A stretch of 64,000 bases of DNA from assembly GCF_000181515.1 (NCBI RefSeq), contig NZ_ABCG01000005.1, positions 124,001-188,000 of the forward strand, read 5' to 3'. The translations under genes and the position numbers were made by a program. Origin of the DNA: Erythrobacter sp. SD-21 (GTDB taxonomy: Bacteria > Pseudomonadota > Alphaproteobacteria > Sphingomonadales > Sphingomonadaceae). The notes under the pieces were generated by a model that was not told where the DNA came from, did not search any database, and saw only the letters and a program-made list of their open reading frames with translations. This document shows, one piece after another, positions 25,277-36,443 of the stretch (within the stretch, counting starts at the first letter, position 1; each line of letters starts with the position of its first letter).

Positions 25277-26258
25277 CGCTTCCCCGGCCCACCTTCACCT
25301 TATGATCGCGCAGCGCGGCGGCGATGATCGTTTCGACCAGCGCGCCATATTCGATGCCGGCGAACTTTGCCTGTTCCGGAACGAGGCTGAGCGGTGTCAT
25401 GCCCGGCTGCGTGTTGGTTTCCAGCACGAAGAGGCCATCTTCGCCCTCTTCCTCGTCCCAGCGGAAATCGGTGCGGCTTGTGCCCTTGCATCCCAATACC
25501 TTGTGGGCCTTGAGCGCAATCTCAAGGCAGAGGTCGCGGATGTGTTCGGGGATGTCTGCGGGGCAGACATGGTCGGTCAACCCGTCGGTGTATTTCGCGT
25601 CAAAATCGTAAAAGCCGCTCTTGGGCTTCAGCTCGGTCACGGCGAGCGCGCGCGGGCCTTCGGGGAAATCGACCACCGCGGCGGTCATTTCGCGGCCCTT
25701 GATATAGGGTTCGGCGAGCAGTTCGGCGAAATCCTGCCACGGCCCCTTGGCCGAGCGCGAGATCGGGTTGCCATGATTGCTCTCGTCGGTGACGATGGCG
25801 ACACCGACCGAGCTGCCTTCGTTGACCGGCTTGAGCACATAGGGGCGCGGCAGCGGATCGCGGTCGAACAAATCGGCGCTTTTCACGATGCGTCCACCGG
25901 GCATGGGGATGCCGTGGGGGACGAGCGCCTGCTTGGTAAGCTGCTTGTCGATCGCAATGACCGATGTGGCAAGGCCGGAATGCGTATACGCCACGCCCAT
26001 CAGGTCGAGCATGCCCTGCACCGTGCCATCCTCGCCCGGCACGCCGTGGAGCGCGTTGAAGACGACATCGGGCTTCACTTCGGCAATGCGCGCAGCGACC
26101 TGGCGATCCATGTCGATCCGCGTGACCTTGTGGCCGCGCTCTTCAAGCGCCTTGGCGACGCCCTCGCCAGACATCAGGCTGACGGGCCGCTCGTTCGCCC
26201 AGCCGCCCATGAGAACGGCGATGTGGATGTTATCGGGCAGTGTCGGGAGATCAGTCAT
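25269..26258 (-). CDS. ddl: D-alanine--D-alanine ligase
   Basis: 329 aa, ATP-grasp fold. Signatures: AVLMGGWANERPVSLMSG, FNALHGVPGEDGTVQGMLDLMGVAYTHSG (N-domain with the conserved Glu/His), YVLKPVNEGSSVGV and KPKSGFYDFDAKYTDG in the middle, and SRTDFRW plus FVLETNTQPGMTPLSLVPEQA for the metal-binding C-terminus. It ligates two D-Ala for the peptidoglycan stem peptide. The start has GAGGGAACC upstream and lies 9 bp after the murB stop. Confidence 0.96.
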   Translation of the reverse strand: MTDLPTLPDNIHIAVLMGGWANERPVSLMSGEGVAKALEERGHKVTRIDMDRQVAARIAEVKPDVVFNALHGVPGEDGTVQGMLDLMGVAYTHSGLATSVIAIDKQLTKQALVPHGIPMPGGRIVKSADLFDRDPLPRPYVLKPVNEGSSVGVAIVTDESNHGNPISRSAKGPWQDFAELLAEPYIKGREMTAAVVDFPEGPRALAVTELKPKSGFYDFDAKYTDGLTDHVCPADIPEHIRDLCLEIALKAHKVLGCKGTSRTDFRWDEEEGEDGLFVLETNTQPGMTPLSLVPEQAKFAGIEYGALVETIIAAALRDHKVKVGRGSDG

Positions 26259-26267
26259 AAGGTTCCC

Positions 26268-27239
26268 TCAAGGGCGTCCCACGCGCTGGATTTCCCATTC
26301 GAGCTCGACGCCCGAATGTTCGTAAACGCGGCGTTTCACTTCTTCGCCCAGCCCTTCGATATCGGCGCTGGTGGCGTCGCCGGTGTTGAGCAGGAAGTTG
26401 GTGTGCTTCTCGCTCACCTGCGCGCCGCCCATCGTCAGGCCTCGGCAGCCCGCCGCGTCGACCAGTTCCCAGGCCTTCCGGCCCGGCGGGTTCTTGAAGG
26501 TCGAACCGCCCGTCTTGGTGCGCAGCGGTTGCGAGTTTTCGCGCGCTCCGGCGATCTCGTCCATCTTCGCGCCGATGACCTCGGGATCACCCGGCTCGCC
26601 CTTGAAGCGTGCGCGGATCACCACTGCCCCTGCGGGCAGGGCCGAGTGGCGATAGGAATACTGGAGGTCGGAGGCGGGCAGCGTGTGGAACTGGCCGTCG
26701 GGCATCACGACTTCGCAATCGATCAGCACGTCGCTGACCTCGCGGCCATAAGCGCCGCCGTTCATGCGCACGAAGCCGCCGACCGTGCCGGGGATGCCGC
26801 GCATGAATTCGAGGCCCGCCACGCCGCAATCGCGCGCGGCACTGGCGACGAGGATGCCATGCGCGCCGCCGCCGCAATCGACGACGCAGCTTTCATCGTC
26901 GATGGCAACGTCGGCGAAGGGCTTGCCGAGCTTGATGACCACGCCCGGTACGCCGCCGTCGCGCACGATCATATTGGAGCCGAGGCCCAGCGCCATGACC
27001 GGCAAGTCGCCATCGAGGCGGCGGAGGAATTCCTTGAGGTCGGCGAGGTCTTCCGGCTCGAACAGCCAGTCGGCCTTGCCGCCGCTCTTGAACCAGACGA
27101 GCTTGGCGAGCGGTGCGTCCGGCGTCAGCTTGCCCTTGAGGCCATCGGTGTCGATCGGCGCTTCGATGGTGCCTTCGACCGAACAGTCCGGCGCCATGCC
27201 GCTGTCCCAGTTCCAGACGTCGTTTTCCTGATCGCTCAC
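26268..27239 (-). CDS. murB: UDP-N-acetylenolpyruvoylglucosamine reductase
   Basis: 323 aa from GTG 27239, which overlaps the murC stop in a GTGA arrangement. FAD-binding segments are [14 protein letters not shown] and [17 protein letters not shown]; the family core [22 protein letters not shown], catalytic-region SYRHSALP and [21 protein letters not shown], and the closing [19 protein letters not shown] are all present. It reduces UDP-GlcNAc-enolpyruvate to UDP-MurNAc with NADPH. Confidence 0.96.
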   Translation of the reverse strand: MSDQENDVWNWDSGMAPDCSVEGTIEAPIDTDGLKGKLTPDAPLAKLVWFKSGGKADWLFEPEDLADLKEFLRRLDGDLPVMALGLGSNMIVRDGGVPGVVIKLGKPFADVAIDDESCVVDCGGGAHGILVASAARDCGVAGLEFMRGIPGTVGGFVRMNGGAYGREVSDVLIDCEVVMPDGQFHTLPASDLQYSYRHSALPAGAVVIRARFKGEPGDPEVIGAKMDEIAGARENSQPLRTKTGGSTFKNPPGRKAWELVDAAGCRGLTMGGAQVSEKHTNFLLNTGDATSADIEGLGEEVKRRVYEHSGVELEWEIQRVGRP

Positions 27240-28645
27240 GAAGCGCGTTCCTTCCCGACCGCATCGGCAAGACCGGCCGCCCATTTGGTGATGTCGCCCG
27301 CGCCGAGGCAGACCACGAGGTCGCCTTCTTCGACGTCGGTGGCGAGCTTTTTCGCCAGGTCGTCGCGATCCTCGACCGTGGCGGCGTTGCGGTGGCCGCG
27401 GGACTTGAGACCTTCGACCAGGGCCTCGGCGCTAACGCCCTCGATAGGGTCTTCGCCCGCAGCGTAGACCGGGGTGATGTAGACCTGGTCGGCCTCGTTG
27501 AAGCTGCTCTGGAAGTCGTCCATCAGATCATGCAGCCGGGTGTAGCGGTGCGGCTGCATGACGGCGATGACTCGGTTCTTCGTCGCCTCGCGCGCGGCTT
27601 CCAGCACGGCACGGATTTCTACCGGGTGGTGGCCGTAATCGTCGATCACCGTCGCCCCGGCCACGCTGCCGACATTGGTGAAGCGGCGACGCACGCCGCC
27701 GAAGCTGGAGAAGCCGTTGCAGATTACTTCGTCCGGGCAGCCCATCTCGATCGAGACGGCAATCGCGGCGAGCGCGTTCTGCACGTTATGGCGGCCGGGC
27801 ATGGGCAGGCACACGTTCTCGATCCGGCGGTCTTCCTCGCCGCGTTGGCGCACGATCACATCGAATCGGTTGCCGCCCTCGTGCGGCTGGACGTTCACAC
27901 CGCAGATGTCGGCCTGCAGGTTAAAGCCATAGGTCACCACGCGGCGGTCGCGGACCTTGCCGATCACAGCCTGCACTTCGGGATGGTCGATGCACAGCAC
28001 CGCCGCGCCGTAGAAGGGCACGTTGTGGATGAACTCGACGAAGGCGTCCTTCACCCCATCGAAATCGCCGTAATGGTCGAGGTGCTCGGGGTCGATATTG
28101 GTGACGACCGCAATCGTCCCGTCGAGACGCAGGAAGCTGCCGTCGCTCTCGTCGGCTTCCACGACCATCCAGTCGCTGTCGCCCAGCCGTGCGTTCGAGC
28201 CATATTGCTCGATGATGCCGCCGTTGATCACGGTCGGGTCGATGGCCCCGCAGTCGAGCAGGCTGGCGATCATGCTGGTGGTGGTCGTCTTGCCGTGCGT
28301 TCCGGCCACCGCAATGGTCGACCTCAAACGCATCAGCTCGGCGAGCATTTCTGCACGGCGCACGACCGGGATACGGTTTTCCAGCGCATGGGCGACTTCG
28401 GGATTGGTCCGGCGAACGGCAGTTGAGGTCACGACAACGGCCGCGCCCTCCACGTTCTCCTTCTCGTGCCCGATGTGGACCGAAATTCCCTGCTCGCGAA
28501 GGCGCTCCACCGTGGGGCTTTCGTTGATGTCCGAACCCTGCACCGTATAGCCGAGGTTGTTCATCACCTCGGCAATGCCCGACATGCCGATGCCGCCGAT
28601 GCCGACGAAGTGGATCACACCGATATCGGTAGGAACGCCCTTCAT
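27236..28645 (-). CDS. murC: UDP-N-acetylmuramate--L-alanine ligase
   Basis: 469 aa from the ATG at 28645, sharing one base with the murG stop. The Mur ligase layout is clear: N-domain [18 protein letters not shown]-loop [44 protein letters not shown], and the C-domain start [20 protein letters not shown]. It adds L-Ala to UDP-MurNAc. The C-terminal [17 protein letters not shown] is the usual MurC ending. Confidence 0.97.
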   Translation of the reverse strand: MKGVPTDIGVIHFVGIGGIGMSGIAEVMNNLGYTVQGSDINESPTVERLREQGISVHIGHEKENVEGAAVVVTSTAVRRTNPEVAHALENRIPVVRRAEMLAELMRLRSTIAVAGTHGKTTTTSMIASLLDCGAIDPTVINGGIIEQYGSNARLGDSDWMVVEADESDGSFLRLDGTIAVVTNIDPEHLDHYGDFDGVKDAFVEFIHNVPFYGAAVLCIDHPEVQAVIGKVRDRRVVTYGFNLQADICGVNVQPHEGGNRFDVIVRQRGEEDRRIENVCLPMPGRHNVQNALAAIAVSIEMGCPDEVICNGFSSFGGVRRRFTNVGSVAGATVIDDYGHHPVEIRAVLEAAREATKNRVIAVMQPHRYTRLHDLMDDFQSSFNEADQVYITPVYAAGEDPIEGVSAEALVEGLKSRGHRNAATVEDRDDLAKKLATDVEEGDLVVCLGAGDITKWAAGLADAVGKERAS

Positions 28646-29853
28646 TATGCGCTCTCCATCTTCGCGCCCAGAATCTTGGAAGTCTGGCCCGCAGGCACCC
28701 CTTGAGTGGCTCCGCGAGCGTTGTTTCCGCCGACGCGGATCACATCCATCATATCCGCCCCTCCAAAGCTTTCGACGAGGTCGGCAAGGTCCTCCACAGC
28801 CTTGGGACGGCCACAGTTCCATGCCGCATGGGCGGCGTTCGAGAGACCCTGCGGATCGTCCGCGAGTACGCGGATCTGCTTGGCGAGTTCCTTTGCCTCG
28901 AACTTGTCTTGCCGGATCATCCGCGCGCCGCCCGCCTTGGCCATTTCACGCGCGTTGAACGCCTGGTGGTCGTCGGTCGCGATGGGCAGCGGGATGAGGA
29001 TGGCCGGGCGTCCCACGGCGGTCAGTTCCGCAATGGTCGAAGCGCCGGCGCGGCCGATGAAGAGATGCGCATCCGCGAGGCGCGCCTGCATATCTTCGAA
29101 ATAGGTCGCCAGTTCGGCAGGAATGCCGTGATTGCGATAGCGTTCGCGCACCGCGTCCAAGTCTTCCGGGCGGCACTGCTGGGTGACCTGCAGCCGCTGG
29201 CGGATAGCGGGGGGCAGCATGGCCAGCCCGTCGGGCACGACTTCGGACAGCACGCGCGCGCCCTGGCTGCCGCCGGTTACGAGCACGCGCAGGAGGCCGT
29301 CTTCGCCATAGCTCGGGAACGGCTCGTCCCTGAGGGTCAGCACGTTCGCGCGGACAGGGTTGCCGACCAGGTAGACCTTGCCCTGATGCGCCGGTTTGAG
29401 GCGCTGCACTTCGGGATAAGCGGTCGCGATGGCCTGAACCCGTCCGGACAACAGCCGGTTGACCCGCCCGAGAACCGCGTTCTGTTCGTGCACCACAGTG
29501 GGAATTTGCGCCGATGTCGAAGCGAGGATCGCAGGCAGCGAGGGGTAGCCGCCGAAGCCCACCACCGCGCTCGGCTGGAAGCTCTCGAACAGCCGTAGCG
29601 CCATCTTGCGCCCTTCGAGGACGGCCTTGGCTCCCTTCACCCATTGCAGGGGGTTCTTGCCGAAGCGGCCCGCGGGCAGGACGTGGGCGGGCATGGAATC
29701 GGGCTTGCCGGGGATCTGCGCGCCGCGCTCGTCGGTGATCAGCGCGACATGATGCCCGCGTCGGTCGAGTTCGGTCGCCAGCGCGAAGGCGGGTAGCAGG
29801 TGTCCCCCGGTCCCTCCCGCGGCGAGCACGAAATGGCGGCTCGAGCCCGTCAC
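28645..29853 (-). CDS. murG: UDP-GlcNAc:lipid I N-acetylglucosaminyl transferase
   Basis: 402 aa from GTG 29853, overlapping the ftsW stop by GTGA. The first glycine loop [19 protein letters not shown] and the second, [16 protein letters not shown], mark the GT28 fold; [16 protein letters not shown] and [37 protein letters not shown] are the acceptor and UDP-GlcNAc regions. It makes lipid II at the inner membrane face. The C-terminal 35 residues are a longer polar tail than usual. Confidence 0.96.
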   Translation of the reverse strand: MTGSSRHFVLAAGGTGGHLLPAFALATELDRRGHHVALITDERGAQIPGKPDSMPAHVLPAGRFGKNPLQWVKGAKAVLEGRKMALRLFESFQPSAVVGFGGYPSLPAILASTSAQIPTVVHEQNAVLGRVNRLLSGRVQAIATAYPEVQRLKPAHQGKVYLVGNPVRANVLTLRDEPFPSYGEDGLLRVLVTGGSQGARVLSEVVPDGLAMLPPAIRQRLQVTQQCRPEDLDAVRERYRNHGIPAELATYFEDMQARLADAHLFIGRAGASTIAELTAVGRPAILIPLPIATDDHQAFNAREMAKAGGARMIRQDKFEAKELAKQIRVLADDPQGLSNAAHAAWNCGRPKAVEDLADLVESFGGADMMDVIRVGGNNARGATQGVPAGQTSKILGAKMESA

Positions 29854-31118
29854 TGGTGGATTTCGCGCGTGATGCGCGCCTCTGGTGTCGTCATCGCGCC
29901 CCCCTGCCCTATGCCCAGCAGGTCGCCAAGTCCCCTTGTCGTCGTTTTGAGATAGGGATTGCGGCGCGTGATCGCGATCAGCAGGCCCACGGCGAGGCAC
30001 ACGGCGATGGTAGACGACCCGCCATAGCTCACCAGCGGCAGCGTCATCCCCTTGGAGGGAAAGAGCTGGAGGTTGACGAGGATGTTGATGAAAGCCTGCC
30101 CGCCGAACAGCGCGACGAGACCGGTGCCGGCCAGCAGGGCGAAGAGGTCTTCCTCATCCACCAGCCGCATCAGCACGCGCAGCACGATTGCGAGGTAGAG
30201 CAGCACGATGAAGGCGCAGGCGATCAGCCCGAATTCCTCGCCGATGACGCTGAAGATATAGTCGGTATGCGCCTCGGGCAGGCTCATCTTCCTGAGGCCA
30301 AGGCCGTATCCCGCACCGGTCCAGCCGCCGGCCAGCAAGGTGCGGCTGGCAAGATCGACCTGGTCGAAGGCGGTACCGCCGCCGAAGAAGGCGTCGATAC
30401 GGTGGCGCGCGTTGTCGTAGAGGAAATAGGTCAGTGTCAGCAGCGCGAGGCCGCCGCCGAGGAGTATGCCGAGCCGCTTCACCGGGACGCCCGAGAGGAT
30501 GATCATCACGAACCAAACGCCGCCGAACAGGATGGTGCCGCCAAAATTGGGTTGCATCATCATCAGCGCGGCGATGAGGATGAGGAGGCCGGTGGCGATC
30601 GGTAGCACCGGCAGGTTCGGATCGCGCATCCGCCACGACAGGATCCAGGCGAGCACGATGGCAAAGGCGGGCTTGAGGAATTCCGACGGCTGGAATTGCA
30701 TGCCGAGGTTGATCCAACGCCGCGCTCCGTTGATCTCCACCCCGACGAACGGGACGAAAAAGAGCAGGCCGAGCATGCCCGCCCCCAGCAGGATGCCGAG
30801 CCGCCGCGCGTTTTCGCGGCTGAGCAGCGAGGCCCCAAAGAGGACGCACAGCGCCACCGCCTGCCAGGCGAGGTGGCGGTAGAAAAAGTGCAGCGGATCG
30901 AGCGTGACGCTGGAGGTCGACAGGCGATCCGCGCTGGCCGGGCTGGCCGCAGCGACGGCAATGGTGCCGAGCGTCATCAGGAAGAGGATGAGGCCTAGCA
31001 AAACGCAGTCGATCTCGCGCCACCAGATCTTCAGCTGACTCCAGCGCGAAAGCTTGCCGCCCGGGATGTGGGCGGGCTTGCGCTTGGCGCCGGGGACGAA
31101 GGGCTGCATGCCGTTCAT
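29850..31118 (-). CDS. ftsW: Peptidoglycan glycosyltransferase FtsW
   Basis: 422 aa with ten or so membrane helices (SEDS family). Markers include GARRWINLGMQFQPSEFLKPAFAI, with the conserved PSE, MMQPNFGGTILFG, and the long periplasmic loop with DQVDLASRTLLAGGWTGAGYGLG; then LPEAHTDYIFSVIGEEFGL with the catalytic-region Glu/His/Asp, and FINILVNLQLFPSKGMTLPLVSYGGSS near the end. With FtsI it builds septal glycan. The ATG at 31118 overlaps the murD stop. Confidence 0.95.
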   Translation of the reverse strand: MNGMQPFVPGAKRKPAHIPGGKLSRWSQLKIWWREIDCVLLGLILFLMTLGTIAVAAASPASADRLSTSSVTLDPLHFFYRHLAWQAVALCVLFGASLLSRENARRLGILLGAGMLGLLFFVPFVGVEINGARRWINLGMQFQPSEFLKPAFAIVLAWILSWRMRDPNLPVLPIATGLLILIAALMMMQPNFGGTILFGGVWFVMIILSGVPVKRLGILLGGGLALLTLTYFLYDNARHRIDAFFGGGTAFDQVDLASRTLLAGGWTGAGYGLGLRKMSLPEAHTDYIFSVIGEEFGLIACAFIVLLYLAIVLRVLMRLVDEEDLFALLAGTGLVALFGGQAFINILVNLQLFPSKGMTLPLVSYGGSSTIAVCLAVGLLIAITRRNPYLKTTTRGLGDLLGIGQGGAMTTPEARITREIHQ

Positions 31119-32404
31119 TTCAGGCGCTCCACCAGCTCGCGGAAATGATCGCCGCGCTTTTCGAAGTCGGCATACTGGTCGAAGCTGGCGCAGGCAGGCG
31201 AGAGGAGGACGGTGTCGCCTGCCTCTGCCTTGGCGGCAGCGGAGGTCACGGCGCGGTCGAGCGATTCGCACTGCTCCACCGGTACGCGGCCATCAAGCAG
31301 CGCGGCGAAGTCCGGCCCGGCCTTGCCGATGGTGTAAGCGGCTTTCACAAGGCCCAATTCGGCCTCGCATTCACCCAGCCCCGGCTCCTTGGCGAGCCCG
31401 CCGACGATCCAGTGGATATTGTGGAACGCCGCGAGCGCAGGCGCGGAGGCGGCGGTGTTGGTGCCCTTGCTATCGTTGACGTAAGCGACGCCGGCAATTT
31501 CCGCGATCCGCTCCATGCGGTGCGGGAGGCCGGGGAAGGTGCGGAGAGCTCGGCTCACCGCCTCTTCTGACAGCTCCAATTCATAAGCCACCTCGATAGC
31601 TGCAAAAGCATTCTGGCCATTATGAGGTCCTTGTAAAGTGGGCCAATCCCGCTGCGAGCCAAGCGGTCGAGCATCACGTGCACGGTCTTCGCTATCCCAA
31701 GGTCCCCAAACATCGGTTGGATCATCGGGGTACCGGTGGACATTCTCTGTGACGGCTGCGTGCTGGCTCGCCTGCATTTCGAAAAGCCTCAGCTTCGAAG
31801 CCTGATACTTCTCAAAATTCCCATCGTACCGATCCAAATGATCCGGCGTGATGTTCAGCAGCACCGCCACGTCGCAATCGAGCGAATAGGTCAGGTCGAT
31901 CTGGTAGCTCGACAATTCCAGCACGTAGACCCCGCCTTCGGGCAAAGGCTCCTGTTCGAGGATCGGCAGGCCGATATTGCCGCCCATGGTGGTCGGCACA
32001 CCTGCGGTCTCGAGGATGTGGTGGACCAGCGCGGTGGTGGTCGACTTGCCATTGGTGCCGGTGATGCCGACGACCTTGTGCGGCGGTAAATCCGCCCTCG
32101 CCTGCGCGAAAAGCTCGATATCGCTGATGACCGGCACGCCGAAGCTGTCGGCATGCGGTTTGATCGGGTGGGTGTTGAGCGGGACGCCGGGGCTGACGAC
32201 GACTCCCGCATAGCCGGTAAGGTCTGCCTCCAGCGGATCGCCGATGGCGCAGCGCCCGCTGTAGGGCTCGCGCGCCTCGGCGCGGTCATCCCACACCAGC
32301 ACATCCGCGCCCGCCGCCCGTAGCGCCTCGACCGTCGCCCGGCCGGACCGCGCGAGGCCGAGCACCGCGTATTTTGTGTCCTTCCAGGCGGGTGAGGTGA
32401 TCAT
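31115..32404 (-). CDS. murD: UDP-N-acetylmuramoylalanine--D-glutamate ligase
   Basis: 429 aa. N-domain [21 protein letters not shown]-loop [57 protein letters not shown] and C-domain [20 protein letters not shown] are all present, so it should be active in adding D-Glu. The stretch at about 31560-31860 is only about 54% GC and uses different codons from the flanks (about 65%), while remaining in frame; it encodes [10 protein letters not shown] through the [10 protein letters not shown] region. Start and stop overlap mraY and ftsW by ATGA. Confidence 0.96.
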   Translation of the reverse strand: MITSPAWKDTKYAVLGLARSGRATVEALRAAGADVLVWDDRAEAREPYSGRCAIGDPLEADLTGYAGVVVSPGVPLNTHPIKPHADSFGVPVISDIELFAQARADLPPHKVVGITGTNGKSTTTALVHHILETAGVPTTMGGNIGLPILEQEPLPEGGVYVLELSSYQIDLTYSLDCDVAVLLNITPDHLDRYDGNFEKYQASKLRLFEMQASQHAAVTENVHRYPDDPTDVWGPWDSEDRARDARPLGSQRDWPTLQGPHNGQNAFAAIEVAYELELSEEAVSRALRTFPGLPHRMERIAEIAGVAYVNDSKGTNTAASAPALAAFHNIHWIVGGLAKEPGLGECEAELGLVKAAYTIGKAGPDFAALLDGRVPVEQCESLDRAVTSAAAKAEAGDTVLLSPACASFDQYADFEKRGDHFRELVERLK

Positions 32405-33471
32405 CTGAGCTTGAGCGTTGCCAGCCCCAGGAGTGCGAGCACGATGGCGACGATCCAGAAACGGATCACGACCTTGCTCTCGGACCAGCCAAGCTGCTCG
32501 AAATGGTGGTGGATAGGCGCCATGCGGAAAACCCGCCTGCCCGTGCGCTTGAACCAGAAGACCTGGATGATGACCGACAGCGCCTCGAAAACGAACAACC
32601 CGCCGACGATCGCGAGGACGATCTCGTGATGCGTGGCCACGGCAATCGCGCCGAGAGCGCCGCCAAGAGCAAGGCTGCCGGTGTCACCCATGAAGACGGC
32701 GGCGGGCGGCGCGTTGAACCACAGGAAGGCAAGCCCTGCCCCCATGATCGCGGCGCAGAAGATCGCCAGCTCACCCGCACCTTCGACGTAGGGAATGCCG
32801 AGGTATTCGGAATAGTCCACCCGGCCCACCAGATAGGCGATCACCGCGAAGGTGCCCGCCGCAATGATGACCGGCATGGTAGCGAGGCCGTCGAGCCCGT
32901 CGGTCAGGTTCACCGCATTGCCCGCGCCGACGATCACCGTCGCCGCGAAGACATAATAGAGCGGGCCCAATTCGATCCCGAAGTCGTTGACGAAAGGCAC
33001 ATAGACGAAGGTGTTGATCTGGCTGACGATGAGGTAACTGGCAATACCCGCGACGGCGAATTCCAGCAGCAGGCGCACCTTGCCCGACACGCCCTTGTGG
33101 CTGGCTTTCGAAACCTTGTCGTAATCGTCGAGAAAACCGATGAGGCCAAAGCCGCCCGTCACTGCCAAGCAGGCCCAGATGAAGGGATTGGAAAGGTCCA
33201 TCCACAGCATCAGCGAGATGAACAGGCTGACGAGGATCATCAACCCGCCCATCGTGGGTGTGCCGACCTTTGCGAGGTGCGTCTGTGGCCCGTCCTCGCG
33301 GATCGGCTGGCCCTTGCCCTGGCGCACGCGCAGCATGTCGATGAAGCGCGGCCCGATGAACAGGCCGATGATCAGCGCGGTCAGCAGCGTCGCTCCCGCG
33401 CGCGCCGTCTGATAGCGCACGAGGTTGAAAAGGCCCTCGAAATTGAAATACTCGGCGAGGAGATAAAGCAT
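32401..33471 (-). CDS. mraY: Phospho-N-acetylmuramoyl-pentapeptide-transferase
   Basis: 356 aa, ten membrane helices. Signatures: [17 protein letters not shown], the Asp-rich [19 protein letters not shown], the catalytic-region [28 protein letters not shown], and the HHHFE-like [24 protein letters not shown]. It transfers phospho-MurNAc-pentapeptide to undecaprenyl phosphate, making lipid I. There is a 15-bp gap to the murF stop. Confidence 0.97.
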   Translation of the reverse strand: MLYLLAEYFNFEGLFNLVRYQTARAGATLLTALIIGLFIGPRFIDMLRVRQGKGQPIREDGPQTHLAKVGTPTMGGLMILVSLFISLMLWMDLSNPFIWACLAVTGGFGLIGFLDDYDKVSKASHKGVSGKVRLLLEFAVAGIASYLIVSQINTFVYVPFVNDFGIELGPLYYVFAATVIVGAGNAVNLTDGLDGLATMPVIIAAGTFAVIAYLVGRVDYSEYLGIPYVEGAGELAIFCAAIMGAGLAFLWFNAPPAAVFMGDTGSLALGGALGAIAVATHHEIVLAIVGGLFVFEALSVIIQVFWFKRTGRRVFRMAPIHHHFEQLGWSESKVVIRFWIVAIVLALLGLATLKLR

Positions 33472-33486
33472 CGGCCTCGTCGGCTC

Positions 33487-34968
33487 CTAACTAGCGCGGG
33501 TGAAGTGATCCACGAGCTTGCCCAGCCCGACCGAATTGGAGCCTTTGACCAGCACGGCATCGCCCGCAACGATGCCGAATTCCTGAAGCAGTCCGATTGC
33601 CTCTTCGGCCGAATTGCAATGCTCCCACTCGAGCGGATTGCCAAGCGAGTTGAAGGCGGGTTTCCCCAGTTCGCGGGCCAGTGCGCGCATCTCGTCGCCC
33701 ACCAGTAACGCATAGTCGACATCGGCCGCAATCAGGGGTTCGGAAAGCCCTGCGTGGAACTTGGCCGCGAAGTCGCCGAGTTCCTTCATCGAACCGAGCA
33801 CCGCGATACGGCGAGAGGATGGGGTCTGGCCCAGCTGCGCCAGCGTGGCGCGCATGCTGGCAGGGTTGGCGTTGTAGCTCTCGTCGATGAGCAGCGCCTT
33901 GCCGCCGGGCGCATCGATCCCGTGACGGGCGCCGCGGCCCTTGAGCCCGCCCATTTCGGCGAGAGCGAGGCCGGCTGCGGCCATGTCGCCGCCCGCCGCG
34001 CGGACGGTCGCCATCACGGCGAGCGAGTTGATCACCCAGTGATCGCCCGGCTCGGCCACCGTGTAGCAAAGGCGGCCGCCGCCCTTGGCGGGGTTGCCGA
34101 ATTCGCAGGTCACGAGGCTGCCGCCATTCGCGCTCGGGATCGCGTCGAGGAGGCGGACATCGGCGTTCGCTGCGCGGCCGAAGCTGACGACGCTGGCGCT
34201 CATGCGCAGCGCGGCGAGGCGCAGGCGCTCGAAGTGTTCGCTATCGGCGGGAATGACCGCAACGCCGCCCGGCTCGAGCCCGGCGAAGATTTCGGCCTTG
34301 GCGTCGGCAATCGCCTCCATCGACCCGAGGTTCTCGATATGCGCGGGCGCGATGGTGGTGATGACCGCGACGTGCGGGCGGACCTGCGTGGTCAGCCCCT
34401 CGATCTCGCCAGCGTTGTTCATGCCCATCTCGAAGATGCCGAAGCGGTTGCGCGCGGGCATGCGTGCAAGGCTCAGCGGAACGCCGACATGGTTGTTGTA
34501 GCTGCGCGTCGAGCGATGCGCCGCGCCGCGGCTGGCGCGTTCGAGGCTGGCGAAGATCGCTTCTTTCACGCCGGTCTTGCCGACCGAGCCGGTCACGCCG
34601 ATGATCTTGGCTTCGGTGCGGTTGCGGGCCGCGCGGGCGAGCGCTTTCAGCGCCTCGGTCGTGTCCTCGACGAGGATGTGCGGGTAGTCGACCGGGCGGT
34701 CGACGATGGCCGCAGCGGCCCCGTTGGCAAAGGCCTTGTCGAGGAAGCGGTGGCCGTCCATCGCCTCACCCTTGAGCGCGACGAACAAGTCGCCATGGAC
34801 GACGTCGCGGCTGTCCATCTCGACCCCGGCGACCTGGAAATCGCTACTTGCGGTCCCGCCCACGGCCTCGGCGATGGCTTTCGAATGCCACAGCGTCAGC
34901 GGCAGCCGGTCGCGATCCTCCGCGGGCCATTCCATATAGGCCGGGTGGCGCAGGATGGCGGCGCTCAT
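33487..34968 (-). CDS. murF: UDP-MurNAc-tripeptide--D-Ala-D-Ala ligase
   Basis: 493 aa. N-domain GVEMDSRDVVHGDLFVALKG, P-loop GVTGSVGKTGVKE, YNNHVGVPLSLAR, FEMGMNNAGEIEGL, and C-domain LIDESYNANPASMRATLAQL are typical MurF. It adds the D-Ala-D-Ala made by Ddl. The start at 34968 overlaps the murE stop by ATGA; an ATG 33 bases further in (34935) is an alternative. Confidence 0.96.
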   Translation of the reverse strand: MSAAILRHPAYMEWPAEDRDRLPLTLWHSKAIAEAVGGTASSDFQVAGVEMDSRDVVHGDLFVALKGEAMDGHRFLDKAFANGAAAAIVDRPVDYPHILVEDTTEALKALARAARNRTEAKIIGVTGSVGKTGVKEAIFASLERASRGAAHRSTRSYNNHVGVPLSLARMPARNRFGIFEMGMNNAGEIEGLTTQVRPHVAVITTIAPAHIENLGSMEAIADAKAEIFAGLEPGGVAVIPADSEHFERLRLAALRMSASVVSFGRAANADVRLLDAIPSANGGSLVTCEFGNPAKGGGRLCYTVAEPGDHWVINSLAVMATVRAAGGDMAAAGLALAEMGGLKGRGARHGIDAPGGKALLIDESYNANPASMRATLAQLGQTPSSRRIAVLGSMKELGDFAAKFHAGLSEPLIAADVDYALLVGDEMRALARELGKPAFNSLGNPLEWEHCNSAEEAIGLLQEFGIVAGDAVLVKGSNSVGLGKLVDHFTRAS

Positions 34969-36443
34969 GCGTCACCTCTGGCGATGAGTGCTGCGCATTC
35001 GCGTGCGACTTCCACGTCGTCGAAGGGATGGACCCGCATGTTTTCTCCCGATCCGATGATCTGACCCGTTTCGTGGCCCTTGCCCGCGATAAGGACGATG
35101 TCGTCCTTGCCCGCTTCGGCAATGGCGGCATGGATGGCTTCGCGGCGCCCGGCCACTTCGCGCGCCTCGCCTGCGCCTTCAAGCACTGCGCGGCGGATGT
35201 CCGCAGGATCTTCGCCACGCGGATTGTCGTCGGTGACGATCACGAGGTCGCTGGCCTTGGCGGCCGCTTCGCCCATCGGCGCGCGCTTGCCGTGGTCGCG
35301 GTCCCCGCCTGCCCCGAAGACGGTGATAAGGCGGCCCGTCACATGGGGACGCAATGCGGCAATCGCAGCTTCCAGCGCGTCGGGCGTGTGGGCGTAATCG
35401 ATATAGACCGGCGCACCCGAAGGCGCGATGACGGCGCGTTCAAGGCGGCCGCGCACCGGCTGGAGCCGCGCGACGGCGTCCCAGACGCGGCTCGCGTCGA
35501 TCCCGGTCGCAAGCGCGAGGCCGCCAGACACCAGCGCGTTCGACACCTGGTAGGCGCCGATCAGCGGCAGGTTGATGGTCCGCTCGGTGCCTGCGTGTTC
35601 GACGGTCAGCGACTGTCCAAGCTGGGTCGGCTCGCGGTGGGTGAGACGGATGTCCTCGCCCTGCTCGCCGACGGTCATGACCGTGAGACCGCGCTGTTTC
35701 GCATGGTCGACGACGCGGGCGTTCCACCCGCTCTCGCCCGCGCCCATCCAGATGACCGCGGTAGCGCCGTCCGAGACGACCTCGTCGAAGAGGCGCATCT
35801 TGGCGGCGAAATAGTCTTCCATGTCCGCGTGGTAATCGAGGTGGTCGCGGCTGAAATTGGTAAAGCCCGCCGCTTCGACCGCGACCCCCTCGTTGCGGTA
35901 TTGCGAGAGGCCGTGGCTCGAGGCCTCGTAGGCGACATGGGTCACGCCTTCGCGCGCCAGCCCGCTCATGTTCGATAGGAAGGTGACGATGTCGGGCGTG
36001 GTCAGGCCGGTCGACACGCTTTCGTCGGGCGTGGTCACACCGAGCGTGCCGATGCTGGCCGCGCGCTCGCCCGACATGCGCCAAATCTGGCGCGTCATTT
36101 CGACGCAGCTGGTCTTGCCGTTGGTGCCGGTAACCGCGACGATATGCTCGGGCGCCGGGGTGAAGAAGCCGGCGGCGAGTTCCGCGAAGCATTTCCGCGG
36201 AATGTCGCTGGCAATGTGCAGCGCGCCTTCGACCTTGGCCGCTGCGCGTGCGACCACGGCGACCGCGCCCGCCTCGATCGCGGCGGGAATGAAATCCTCG
36301 CCATTGACCTGCGCGCCCTGAAACGCGCCGAAAACGGTGCCCGGAGCGACCTTGCGGTTGTCGATGGCAAAGCCGGTGACGTTGATCTCGGCGCCGCTCG
36401 GGCAGTCGATGCCGGCGCCAACGCAGAGCTTACTCAGCTTCAT
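34965..36443 (-). CDS. murE: UDP-MurNAc-L-Ala-D-Glu:meso-diaminopimelate ligase
   Basis: 492 aa. N-domain AIDNRKVAPGTVFGAFQG, P-loop AVTGTNGKTSCVEM, EASSHGLSQYR, NFSRDHLDYHADMEDYF, IDYAHTPDALEAAI and GAGGDRDHGKRAPMG are present. The amino-acid selecting motif is DDNPRGED; DNPR is the form seen in enzymes that use meso-DAP. The start overlaps the ftsI stop by 14 bases. It adds the third residue of the stem peptide. Confidence 0.96.
   Translation of the reverse strand: MKLSKLCVGAGIDCPSGAEINVTGFAIDNRKVAPGTVFGAFQGAQVNGEDFIPAAIEAGAVAVVARAAAKVEGALHIASDIPRKCFAELAAGFFTPAPEHIVAVTGTNGKTSCVEMTRQIWRMSGERAASIGTLGVTTPDESVSTGLTTPDIVTFLSNMSGLAREGVTHVAYEASSHGLSQYRNEGVAVEAAGFTNFSRDHLDYHADMEDYFAAKMRLFDEVVSDGATAVIWMGAGESGWNARVVDHAKQRGLTVMTVGEQGEDIRLTHREPTQLGQSLTVEHAGTERTINLPLIGAYQVSNALVSGGLALATGIDASRVWDAVARLQPVRGRLERAVIAPSGAPVYIDYAHTPDALEAAIAALRPHVTGRLITVFGAGGDRDHGKRAPMGEAAAKASDLVIVTDDNPRGEDPADIRRAVLEGAGEAREVAGRREAIHAAIAEAGKDDIVLIAGKGHETGQIIGSGENMRVHPFDDVEVARECAALIARGDA

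Noticed and set aside
25074-27467. 797-aa plus-strand open frame opposite ddl, murB and ftsQ
   Set aside because: It is the antisense of three well-supported genes, is rich in His, Arg and Asp as such shadows are, and has no ribosome site or recognisable motif.
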